Below are positions 55,445-64,000 of a stretch of DNA of 64,000 nt, piece by piece (the stretch's first letter is position 1; every line of letters begins with the position of its first letter). The stretch spans positions 134,743,282-134,807,281 of the forward strand of contig CP136062.1 of assembly GCA_032622095.1 (NCBI GenBank). The letters run 5' to 3'. The position numbers were made by a program, and so were the translations under genes. Origin of the DNA: Siphonodentalium dalli. Taxonomy: Eukaryota > Mollusca > Scaphopoda > Gadilida > Siphonodentaliidae. The notes below the pieces were generated by a model. It searched no databases. It was not told the origin of the DNA and worked only from the letters and a program-made list of their open reading frames with translations.

Positions 55445-55922
55445 ACAGATTAAACACAGAGTTATGTTCGGGACAAAAACAGATTTCTTAGGAGAAGATA
55501 CCGATTACCTAGAATCTGATATCGTTCCCCGTTCATCTTCATCTGAATCTAGAACCGCTTCGTCAGATTCAGAAGATGATACTGTCGCCGGTAGTAGAAC
55601 GGTATTCGGTCGTAATAAAGCTGCGCGATGTGTCAACGAGATGGACACATTCAAAAGTATGATGAAACGCGTCACCAATGATGCGAAAGGAGAAGAGAGC
55701 ATGTCGGGAGAAGAGGCTACCATCGACACAGAGTTTGCTCTCTTTCTCAAAAGTTATAGACGATTAATAGAATACCAGTATCGATTGAAAACATCACCCA
55801 TACATAACATTATCATGAAGAAAATGGTCAAACTGACCAAACACGGATATAATAATGAATGGGCTGCAGATGAAGCGATGAGAAAATTCAAGAAACTCCT
55901 AGAAATATGTTTAACGTTCTAA
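55383..55922 (+). CDS. C2H2 zinc-finger ORF with acidic middle and helical C-terminus
   Basis: 179 codons. One C2H2 finger at residues 4-25 (C4, C7, H20, H25), then an acidic Ser/Asp/Glu stretch (SSSSESRTASSDSEDD), then a helical C-terminus with SPIHNIIMKKMVKL and MRKFKKLLEICLTF. The same layout (N-terminal finger, acidic linker, 'PVH..IM' helix) is known to me from multi-copy invertebrate proteins near Polinton-type genes. Intact frame. AATAAA at 55948 is a plausible poly(A) signal. Function unknown. Confidence 0.6.
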   Translation: MHGCHLCGNILSTNYNLQRHKQIKHRVMFGTKTDFLGEDTDYLESDIVPRSSSSESRTASSDSEDDTVAGSRTVFGRNKAARCVNEMDTFKSMMKRVTNDAKGEESMSGEEATIDTEFALFLKSYRRLIEYQYRLKTSPIHNIIMKKMVKLTKHGYNNEWAADEAMRKFKKLLEICLTF

Positions 55923-56029
55923 GATTCAGACAATGATTAAATTTCAATAAACTTCATCAACATGATATTCTCGTTTTCGTTATATATCTATTAGCAGGGA
56001 GAGAGTGAGTGGATTATTGGGAATTGTAG

Positions 56030-56125
56030 AGCGAGAAACGATACATATTGATAAATGGTACATTATCACGTGATAAGGTCAATTTATCCACGGTGTCACT
56101 TTTCTATCTATAAAATGGAAAGAAA
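56030..56125 (+). promoter_or_regulatory. Palindrome TTATCACGTGATAA and TATA-like box
   Basis: A 14-bp perfect palindrome with a CACGTG core lies at about 56063-56076, followed 45 bp later by TATAAAATGG. The same block (TCCACGGTGTCACTTTTC) recurs near 57030, where the TATA box is lost. It looks like a promoter module, unverified. Confidence 0.35.
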
Positions 56126-56139
56126 ATTATCGACATGAT

Positions 56140-56222
56140 CACTTGCTCACTATTTTCTCTTTTTCCCTCTCCCCTCTTGCTCATTTACTTTTTTCCCTCT
56201 CCCCTCTTCTTGCTCTGGTGTT
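56140..56222. repeat. Pyrimidine-rich direct repeat
   Basis: TTTTTCCCTCTCCCCTCTT occurs twice (about 56159 and 56190) with TGCTC after or near it. A short tandem duplication. Confidence 0.6.
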
Positions 56223-56640
56223 ACGTATGTATATACGTGTACAATATCTAATATGTGACCTCTGGTGAAATAGCGATACACGATGCTCAATAACTTCATC
56301 GTGATAGAGAAGTAAAGAATAAACGTTCTTTATTATTTATGTAAGAGCAATGACATTCAAATTATTTCAAGTAAAAAATTGTGGAGACAATTATATGATG
56401 GAATAGACGGGACGGCGTCTGATGGACTGGTCCGAGTCGCTGTCATCTTGGCCAATGTCACCATCAGTATGAATGCATATATTCCAGTGTTTATCATCAG
56501 CATGGTAGGAAACATTCTCGGCGTGTTGGTCATTTTGTCGTTGATTACATACAATCAATTGGTACAGCGATAAGCATAACAATTGAAAATTTCTTGCATC
56601 ATCATGTTTTCAGTTTGTTCAAAATAACAATAACATCAAA
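56219..56640 (+). repeat. Duplicated module, copy 1: leader hairpin plus hydrophobic frame
   Basis: This roughly 420-bp module is repeated at 57668-58120. It begins GTTACGTATGTATATACGTG, then has CACGATG...CATCGTG (7-bp stem), AATAAACG, and an ATG followed by TTATTTCA(A)GTAAAA. A frame open from 56379 to 56573 encodes RVAVILANVTISMNAYIPVF and a second hydrophobic stretch (VGNILGVLVILSL), ending NQLVQR. It opens on TTG, not ATG; the first in-frame ATG is internal. The peptide would span a membrane once or twice. No family recognised. Confidence 0.65.
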
Positions 56641-57400
56641 GTAACTTCAAGGGTTGCGTGTTACAGCGTGTACATATTATTTGAGCGTATGTATGCATAG
56701 TTCGATAAGCTGACAATATTTATGCATGGTAAAATTAGATTCATACATAACGGTAAGGGTAAGGTAATTGTTTTATGGTCGTGTTTTTGTTAAGGCCATG
56801 TTCTAACATAGATCGATAAATTCAGAGGTATGTACTATATTATATAATTTATTCGTCTATATTTTATCAATGTTGTAATGATAGTGTAAACATTCGCTCG
56901 TTCTTTTATCACAAATAATCACACGAGTCAATGTAAAGCAACACATTATAGTAATGCGATAACGAACATCAAACAAGTCTGCACACGCATATATGTCAAA
57001 AGATACAATAGCAGTCATTGGTCAATGTATCCACGGTGTCACTTTTCGATCTATAGGATGTTTCACACAGTAGGACTAACGAATTTGTAAATGTGAAATT
57101 GATGGGGCAACATTTGTGAGCATGTGCGGACACCAGATTGGCGCATTTACTGATCACGTGATAAGCTGCTAATATAGTCCATGTAATAAGATTACTATAT
57201 GTATGCATAAGTCTGAATAGCTCGATAAACTGCTAATATGTACAGGTGATACGATTACTATATGTATGCATAACTCTGAATAGATCCATAAACTGCTAAT
57301 ATGTACAGGTGATAAGATTATTATTAGCATTAACGCGATAAGCCATTGGGTCCTCGCCCCCTTTTTAGCAACGCTTTTTAAAATAACCGACTGACGATTC
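56641..57400. repeat. About 65-bp tandem repeats with GATAAGATTA and CTGCTAATATGTAC
   Basis: From about 57165 to 57330 three units share CTGCTAATAT, AGATTACTATATGTATGCAT and TCTGAATAG. Related words occur near 56690 and 58160. 57013-57060 repeats the block found at 56085 (see promoter entry). No gene seen. Confidence 0.6.
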
Positions 57401-57667
57401 TCATTCTAAGAACAATAACTCTATAAACGTACGCTCTTCCAATAATTCTCGATAATGTAAGTGTGTCATTTATGCTGAAAGATGAATAAAGAGCGTTGAT
57501 TTACTACGAGGTAATACTCATTATGTGGATGTCTTGTGCTCCGACACGTACACATTGGGTACGCGCATGAATAGGTGCGGGTAAGTGGCGCTATATGCCA
57601 TATACTCGATAGACCTATTTACAGTCACAATCGCGAATAATCGAAACATATCAGCTTTGTTTAGTCT
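57401..57667. repeat. Degraded copy of the C2H2 ORF upstream edge
   Basis: TCTTCCAATAATTCTCGATAATG followed by TGTCATTTATGC (57436-57475) copies 55360-55410, including the position of the C2H2 start codon, but the frame is lost at once. It shows that the island was partly duplicated. Confidence 0.55.
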
Positions 57668-58120
57668 GATGTTACGTATGTATATACGTGTACACGGTCT
57701 AACGTGTGACCTCTGGTGAAATAGCGATACACGATGCTCAATAACTTCATCGTGATAGAGAAGTAAAGAATAAACGCTCTTTATTATTTATGTAAGAGCA
57801 ATGGCGTCAAATTATTTCAGGTAAAACATTGTGGAGCGTACGCATTGTATGCATTGTGGATATGATGGAATAGACGGGATGGCGTCTGGTGGACTGGTCC
57901 GAGTCGCTGTAATCTTGGCCATTGTCACAATCAGTATGAATGCATATATTCCAGTGTTTATCATCAGCATTGTATGAATCATACTCGGCGTGTTGGTCAT
58001 TTTGTCGTTGATTACAAACAATCAATTGGTACAGCGATAAGCATAACAAATTGAAAATTTCTTGCATCATCATGTTTTCAGTTTGTTCAAAATAACAATA
58101 ACATCAAAGTAACTTCATGT
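57668..58120 (+). repeat. Duplicated module, copy 2, hydrophobic frame with a stop
   Basis: It matches copy 1 through the hairpin, AATAAACG and the hydrophobic frame (YDGIDGMASGGLVRVAVILA...). A TGA interrupts the frame after VFIISIV. Here the short leader frame is ATG GCG TCA AAT TAT TTC AG followed by GTAAAA, a good splice-donor context. Copies 1 and 2 differ by several substitutions, some conservative. Confidence 0.7.
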
Positions 58121-58224
58121 CTTGCGTGTATACCCACTTGTACATATTATTTGAGCGTATGTATGCATAGTTCGATAAGCTGCTAATATGTACGTGTGAT
58201 AAGATTATGTGACGTATTAGCATT

Positions 58225-58560
58225 AACGCGATAAACAGCTGAGATTATTTAGTTGATGTGTCAGACATTTAATAGTCGGCCGTGAATATTTTCAGTAAGA
58301 TGTATGCCTGTCTGAACCTTTAAGCACATAATTTGGTTAAGCCGTCTTAAGCTGAGATTATTTAGTTGATGTGTCAGACATTTAATAGTCGACCGAGATT
58401 ACAAAACTTCACACGATGACTTGTTAGTCAACAATATACACACATGACGCTCATACTGCTCTATGAATTGGTTAAGCCATCTTAAGCTGAGATTATTTGC
58501 AGACACGCAATAGTCGGCCGAGATATCAAAAAACAACTTCACCAAAAAAATATAAACACA
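58225..58560. repeat. Three-copy repeat with AGCTGAGATTATTT
   Basis: Copies at about 58230, 58351 and 58483 share GCTGAGATTATTTAGTTGAT (the third is shorter), GTCAGACATTTAATAGTCG and GCCGAGAT-like ends. Periods are about 121 and 133 bp. GGTTAAGCC(G/A)TCTTAAGC precedes copies two and three. Confidence 0.75.
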
Positions 58561-58707
58561 TGTGACGCTCTGACGAAAATATACTTACGCCCATTTTTAT
58601 CAACGATTCTCAAATATATAGTACTATAGTACTAACATACTCAAAATACACTTATGCCCAATTTTACGATTGCCGTCAACGAATCTGTCGTAGAGAAGAC
58701 GCTCATA

Positions 58708-58806
58708 CTATACTGGTGGGTTCCTCGACTCGAATCAAATATATTTACCCCCGAAACCAAGGAAATAGTAATTTGCGACCGTTAATTCGGATTATGCATC
58801 TTTAAC
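58708..58806 (+). mobile_element. TTAA MITE family 1, copy 5 (end fragment)
   Basis: GGTGGGTTCCTCGACTCGAA through ACCCCCGAAACCAAGG to the decayed end ATTATGCATCTTTAA. Only the right about 100 bp is present. Confidence 0.7.
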
Positions 58807-59680
58807 ATTTGGAAATGTCGTGCCTGGCACACTGCATCATTAGTTTCAGACAAATATATAGGTTAAATTTGTTTTGGTAGTTTGATATTACAACCACCAT
58901 TTAGTTTGACATTTGTTGTTTTAGAGCGAGAATCGAGCAATATTTTCAACGCTCGGTCAAATTTTGACTGAAATGGCAATCAGATGGAAATACCAACCAT
59001 AGGGAATTTAGAATTTGCCAAAGTTGGAATGATTGATGCATCACTTGCTAAAGGGGTGTGCTTCAAGTGGGGGTGCGCAAATGAAATTTCTGGGATTTGA
59101 CTATTTCTGTCTGTTTCAAGGGCGGGGGGGGGGGGGGGGGGGGTTCGCCCTCGACCGTTCAGCTTGTAACGTTAAAGAGCGTTCTGTGTTGGTAGTTTCC
59201 TGATTTAGTAATATTAAAGAGCGTTTATTTCACTGTCGTGCAGAAAGTTTGAAGTAGCTTATGTAATTAGTGTATTCATTGTATATCAAACCTAGTTTGG
59301 ACGTGATACCGCGGTAAGATTTCAGGAGAAAGTTATGGCGCAAACATGGACAAATTATAAAGTGACGCTATTTAACAAAGGGATACTTTTAACCCGAGCT
59401 GCGACAGACAACTCCATACACGTAGTCTTGTGCGTAGCTATAAACTAGTTTATTGGCATTGACACACACCCTACTATGAGTCATAAATTAGACCACATTG
59501 GAACCAGGTCGTTGCCGATCGACTGTCTATTCCCTTCCCGCCAGTTCGGCGCATTGACAGGTGTTTTGTTATTTAGGTGGAATCACACGATATGATCGAT
59601 CGGATGATTCAGGGCGCCCAAGGTCGATTCGGAGGGCGGCCAGCGAGAGTTCGAGCATTGTGTGTGTTCATTATTCACAA
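58807..59680. other. Intronic DNA with a poly-G run
   Basis: A run of about 21 G near 59127-59145, interrupted once at its start, is the only striking feature. No gene or named repeat. Confidence 0.4.
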
Positions 59681-60030
59681 TTAAAGACACACAATCCGAT
59701 TTATCGCCCTTAAATTATTATTTCTTCGACTTCGGAGGTAAAAATATATTAGATTTGAGTCGAGTTTTGAAATCTGTTATTTTTCACCACCTCGAATATT
59801 TGGCGGCCTGGCAAATATTCGTCGAACGGCGACCGACATACTCTCGATACCAAATTGTGATGAACAAAATATTACACTTTTGGGCAATTTTATACTGTAG
59901 TTGAGAGTGGCTAGCATTAATTTTTGGCAATTAATCGATTCTGATAACTGAAGCGGCATTTCAAGAAATGCTGTTGTTTTTGGACTCTGATGATATGGGG
60001 ACAATCGAATCGGGTATAGTGTACCTTTAA
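59681..60030 (-). mobile_element. TTAA MITE family 1, copy 6
   Basis: TTAAAGACACACAATCCGAT at the left and GTGTACCTTTAA at the right, 350 bp, same orientation as copy 3. The body has TTCGGAGGTAAAAATAT and GATATGGGGACAATCGAATC. Confidence 0.75.
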
Positions 60031-61207
60031 ACAGTATTATGCATGGAACGTTGTATATACGAGCATATGCATAGGCATTTTCCAACAGGACTGAAACTAT
60101 TGTTTATAACGAAAGAAATTTCACTCACGGTGATGAATGCCATTAATTACCTTCTTCACTCCGTGCTCATGCACTTTGTCCTCTTCTGATGATATCCGAT
60201 TTTAGTGCATCATGCGTCGTTACACTATTATGAACGACATTGCAGAAACAATATCAGTGCATTGCTACATGAAAAAGATCACGTGTCCACGATTTAAGAA
60301 AGCACCAGATTTTCACCCTTATTTTGACAATATTTTGGTAAAATTGTGCCTGCATTTAACCACCGATTGTAAATATAGGTTTTCGTGTATTTCAGCAGAC
60401 ATTGGAAAATAAAAAAACATACATTGAAAGTAAGCCAAAAAGAGTTATCTGTTAATATTTTAACCAGCAAGACACCCTGGAATTTTGCCAGATTTGAACA
60501 TCAAGACACTGTCGGTCTCAAACCAACAATATCATAATAAATCTCTATGTAAGCTTGTAGGCAACTAAATTACCGAGAGGGACATCAATCATGCAGGAAC
60601 TTCAAACAGAAGCCCATACATTAGCCCGGAGAACGCTGGGACTTAACTAGCATAGCTACTCACTGACACTGTTAGCGTTGTTTATCACACGGTATGGTCC
60701 TAGGAGACACATTTTGTTGTCACCGGTTAAATCTGAATACAATTACAATATAATTTGAGCCCATCCAAGGATAATCCTTCTGGTTGGATAGAAACTGGGA
60801 CAGGCTTAAATGGGAGGTCAAGTGACCAATTTTATATGGGGATTTTTCATGCAAATTTCCGGAGCAAATGTTATGTTTGAAGCAGTTGTTTGGGAACCAA
60901 AGCAGGCATAATATTTAACTAGTATAGGTGCTCTGGGTAAAATATAACATTTTGCAATAAATACATTTTTGATAATTTGTTTGTGGAATTACATCACATG
61001 ACCTACATATGAAAAAAACAATATAATATACAAAAATAAATATACCATGGAACAAATGGAACAAATTCCAAGCGGACACGCCAGATAAATACATGTTGTT
61101 CCCAATACCACATCAAGTCACACTCAGAAGCATGTGCAACTCTGTAACGTTTGCTCCGCAGATGTGCATGGAAATCCCCATTCAAAATTGATCACTTGAC
61201 CTCCCAC
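60031..61207. other. Intronic DNA, no gene
   Basis: The 66-codon frame at 60212-60412 has no recognised domain. GGGAGGTCAAGTGACCAATTTT near 60810 and AAAATTGATCACTTGACCTCCC near 61184 are inverted copies about 370 bp apart, with GCAAATTTCC/GGAAATCCCC-type words inside, suggesting another old inverted-repeat element at about 60760-61210. Confidence 0.4.
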
Positions 61208-61604
61208 TTAAACGATGCCCCATCCCAATTTGGGGGTAAACAAAATATTTGACGCGAGTCGATGAACCCACCCATCAAAGCTCAGAGTGATCAGATATCG
61301 ATTTTTGAAATTTGTTGTTTCCCAAGATATGTAATTTTGGCGGTCTGGCGAACATTCGTCAAGCCGACGGTCTTGAACCAAATTGCTGCTGAAGATGGAT
61401 AACTCTAAAATAAATCCGGCCAAATTTCGTTTAGCAAGATGTTGATAAATGTCACTTTTCGGGCAATTTTATACTGTAGTGGACAATGGTTAGCATTTTT
61501 GTTTTGGCAATTAATCGATTCTGATAACTGAAGCTTTTCAAGAAATGTTGTTGTTGTTGGAAGGTGATGATATGGGGACCATCGAATCGGAATGAGCACC
61601 TTAA
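61208..61604 (-). mobile_element. TTAA MITE family 1, copy 7
   Basis: A decayed left end (TTAAACGATGCCCC), then TTTGGGGGTAAACAAAATAT, CCCATCAAAGCTCAGAG, the TTGTTGTTGTTGG block and GGGGACCATCGAATCGG before TTAA at 61604. Same orientation as copy 3. Confidence 0.75.
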
Positions 61605-61861
61605 TTTGTTTAATTTGTTTTGTGTTCTTTTGTACTTGGATTCATGGACGTTTCAGTTGCTATGCTGTATCACGACGTCAGTTTTATTTGTGGAGGAGGC
61701 GCGGTTGTTGCTTTTCAAGTTTATGCGTGAATGACGTCATTAATTTTTACAATACCATGAAACAGAATTTCGACGTGATGAAAAACGGCGTACAAAAATG
61801 GGTTAAAAATCACGTGACTTCCGGCTTGCTTTGTATAGCATCCTGGTAACGGTAGAGGATA

Positions 61862-63130
61862 GGTGACACTCCACAGTTTCAACAGGTATCGGCCCAGAAA
61901 TAGGGGGCCCATAGATTCATTGAGATTTATCTGGATTATGATCCCAAGTCATATAGACAATATATATATGCCTGAAATTAGTACAGAATAGGCATTGAGA
62001 ATTTGATACATAATTTCCATAATATATGGGCTATCAAGAGTTATGGCCCTTGATCTTTTGATCGAAAATGTGATTTTTATTCAAAAAAAGACCAAAATAT
62101 TGCATTTTCATACCCAAGAGGCACGAATACCAGATTTTTTCAAGCATGGTCACCTATGTTGGTTTAAAGGCCTCTGGCTTCCAACATCAATGTGAAAAAA
62201 ATTCAAACTTTCGCCGTTAAATTTTCCAGAAAATCAATTTTTAATGCAGATGACAAATTTTGGGTGCTACAAAATTGACCCAGTATCTAGAGCCACTGTT
62301 TCGCAGAAAACGCTACTGCTGTCTATGGGTGGGGTCAAGGTCACTTGCACTTAATTTTTTCATCAGTCTAGAACACCTTCTAAAATTACACAAATTCATA
62401 TCCCACCTTGTCTCAATATACATACCACATGAATGGTGCCAGAAACCACTGGCACTTTATATCTATAAAATCACCCCTACTGATCATTCGAAACTGTGGA
62501 GTGTCACCTTAAGGCGAATGCAATTTCATTAATCTTTAATATGGACCACATCTCCAAATTATCTGCATTATACCGCTTAAAATGATATATTACACCCCAT
62601 GCGTTATTGCAATCACAAGCAGCAAGATTGGGTGGGGATTTACATGCACCCCCATGATTTCACCTCTTTTGGGTCTTTCAGAACCCAATGACGTTATGCT
62701 TGACGTAGTGACAAAATGTATATATTCAACCATCATCTATAGCTTGAAAAAGGTGTGAAATGCAAAAATGTTGTATAAAATATATTATGAGATGCATCTT
62801 TTCCTCAGATATCAAAATAAAACATTATATTTCATGCAACTACTATCTTTAATACTCTCCCAAAACCATGGGTTAAACAATTCCAAGTCTTATTTAGCAT
62901 TAATGGAAGCTATACAGGGTTATGACATCACATGAACAATATGTTGTCAAGTGAAATATGTCCAGGAAAACATGAATTATTATATTTCACACTTGTGAAT
63001 AAGAAAGACTGAATATCTAATCTTTTAGTATACTGTGTAATGTCAATGTCAGCCTTTTCAGCTAAGATTCAAGGAGCATGATGTCACGAAGAAGTACCCT
63101 ACTGATCATTCGAAACTGTGGAGTGTCACC
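61862..63130. mobile_element. TIR element with two alternative right ends
   Basis: The left end GGTGACACTCCACAGTTTC (61862) is inverted at 62490-62508 and again at 63112-63130. Both right ends are preceded by the same CTACTGATCATTC, so the last about 30 bp are duplicated. ATA flanks 61859-61861 and 63131-63133, which would fit the outer pair. Open frames inside are short and unrecognised, so any transposase is absent. Confidence 0.7.
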
Positions 63131-64000
63131 ATAGCTGCTATCCGTGATTAGGCGATACTTCTGCGCATGACTCGCCGGAAGTTATAACGCATAGAAACGA
63201 GAAAGCGTCATGCTCAATATACGTACTTGACTACTTTGCGTACATTTTTGTTTCGTTACCTTGCGTTTTACAAATTTACATTTTCGACAGTTTTGGAAAT
63301 TTAGAAACGCTAAAACGGCATTATTGCACTTAAATGAAAAAGTATATAATATCATAGAGTTGTGCGCTGTTTCGAGATATATGAATCATGATTCGATTGT
63401 CGATTCTGAACGTTTTCATCACACAGTTCGAACTTCTGTGTCAGACTCGGAGGCAATTTTGGCCAAGTCCATACCAATTACCATTGTTATAATTTTATTT
63501 TAGAATATAATTTTCTTCTTAATCACAGATGCGCATATTAATAAAAAAAAATTCCATCGAATGTTGTAATTACATTACTAAAACACTGAAAAAACCGCCC
63601 AGTTTCAAGTTGCTGTAGTATTTTAAATAATTAACCATAAGATATGGTATTTGGCTCATTGAATCATTAATAATTAATTCTGCAAAATTGAGGCAAACAC
63701 GTATTTGAAGGCATACAATTAGAAAAATACTTAACGAATCTGGGAACGGTTTTCAGTTCTGGATTCAGCAAATTGAGTTTGACAAAATAGGCATGATATT
63801 TGTATGACATATGAATTTAATTTTTTTATACACATCCATGAATATCCATAAATTGATGATTTCAGCAAATTTTCCCAAATTTTTATCACAAAATTCACCT
63901 ATTTTCTTTTTTTTCGATTTTTGCTGATATTGAGTTTGTTGTTTATGGAGGGTTTCTGTATTGGAGGCCCTTTTCACATTTATTATTTATTTACGCTCAA
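63131..64000. other. Intronic DNA to window end, no gene
   Basis: An 80-codon plus frame (63261-63503) has no recognised domain and lacks any TM6/TM7-like pattern expected of the receptor. AT-rich otherwise. Confidence 0.4.

Larger units (their letters stand above)
54169..55955 (+). mobile_element. Polinton/adintovirus-like gene island (remnant)
   Basis: Five short plus-strand frames are packed with gaps of 40 bp or less or overlaps, ending with AATAAA at 55948. Contents: a PC4-like ssDNA-binding ORF, a broken F54H12.2-like gene, a small ORF with a basic tail, a possible capsid N-terminus and a C2H2 ORF. From memory, these families travel together in Polinton (Maverick)-type elements of cnidarians and molluscs. 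No DNA polymerase B, integrase, ATPase or protease was found, and no terminal repeats were fixed, so this is a fragment. The name is an inference. Confidence 0.55.
47946..64000 (+). other. Receptor intron 2 (incomplete, at least 16 kb)
   Basis: It begins with a consensus donor GTAAGT. No acceptor that restores the receptor frame into TM6 was seen before the end of the window. It contains repeats, LINE E and the Polinton-like island. Confidence 0.75.

Noticed and set aside
55702-55750. Minus-strand 81-codon frame opposite the C2H2 ORF
   Set aside because: It is the complement of the acidic linker and helix of the plus-strand ORF, without a motif of its own.
54169-55955. Bacterial-style operon or contamination
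   Set aside because: The packing is operon-like, but the ORFs resemble Polinton-associated families, the base composition matches the surroundings, and the cluster abuts LINE E on one side and animal-type repeats on the other.
57807-58073. Minus-strand frames opposite the duplicated module
   Set aside because: Copies exist on both modules (56357-56582 and here), but their translation lacks the hydrophobic pattern kept on the plus strand and has frame differences between copies.
47946-64000. Receptor exon 3 (TM6-TM7)
   Set aside because: I looked for a CWTP-like TM6 and an N/D-P-x-x-Y TM7 next to an acceptor in phase 1 and found none. The frame at 63261-63503 lacks both.

Overview
The window is eukaryotic nuclear DNA, AT-rich and crowded with transposable elements, most likely from a mollusc or other lophotrochozoan. 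The evidence is spliced coding exons with GT...AG borders, 5'-truncated APE-type LINEs, a decayed Ty3-type LTR element, several MITE families and a small Polinton-like gene cluster of the kind I associate with bivalve and cnidarian genomes. The species assignment is inference. The window contains no operon-type prokaryotic genes, no rRNA, no CRISPR array and no tRNA that I can support.

The one host gene I can support is a class-A GPCR of the GnRH/adipokinetic hormone/corazonin receptor superfamily on the + strand. Exon 1 (8157-8864) encodes a glycosylated N-terminus and TM1-TM4. Exon 2 (47744-47945) encodes ECL2 and TM5. Intron 1 is 38,879 bp and interrupts the gene after a Pro-Gln at the end of TM4. 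Intron 2 runs past the window end, so TM6 and TM7 lie outside. Everything after 8864 except exon 2 is therefore intron of this gene.

Layout: 1-8156 is upstream sequence with palindromic, degenerate and tandem repeats. Within intron 1, 9.2-9.4 kb holds an L1/Tx1-like LINE scrap and 10.2-10.7 kb a MITE. The stretch 12.0-24.1 kb is a nested stack: a minus-strand Ty3 element (RT at 12.0-13.4 kb, protease at 23.8-24.1 kb) is split by minus-strand LINE A, which is itself split by plus-strand LINE C (14.9-19.1 kb, almost intact, 2A-like start) and LINE B (20.5-22.96 kb). A long inverted repeat follows at 27.2-28.5 kb. LINE D (31.0-36.5 kb) has zinc-knuckle plus SGNH-esterase ORF1. LINE F (about 38.9-43.4 kb) is split by MITEs, including a piggyBac-type element carrying a nested palindrome. 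LINE G ORF1 lies at 44.5-45.4 kb on the minus strand, followed by two more MITE copies.

Intron 2 holds 483-bp tandem repeats (48.2-49.6 kb), LINE E (49.6-54.17 kb, itself containing foldback and 180-bp tandem insertions), the Polinton-like island (54.18-55.95 kb: PC4-like ssDNA-binding ORF, broken F54H12.2-like gene, basic-tail ORF, possible capsid N-terminus, C2H2 ORF), a duplicated regulatory/hydrophobic-peptide module (56.2-58.5 kb), and further MITEs and a TIR element up to 63.1 kb.

No pathway links these genes. The story is one receptor gene whose introns have accumulated selfish elements in several waves. The most unusual part is 54.18-58.55 kb.
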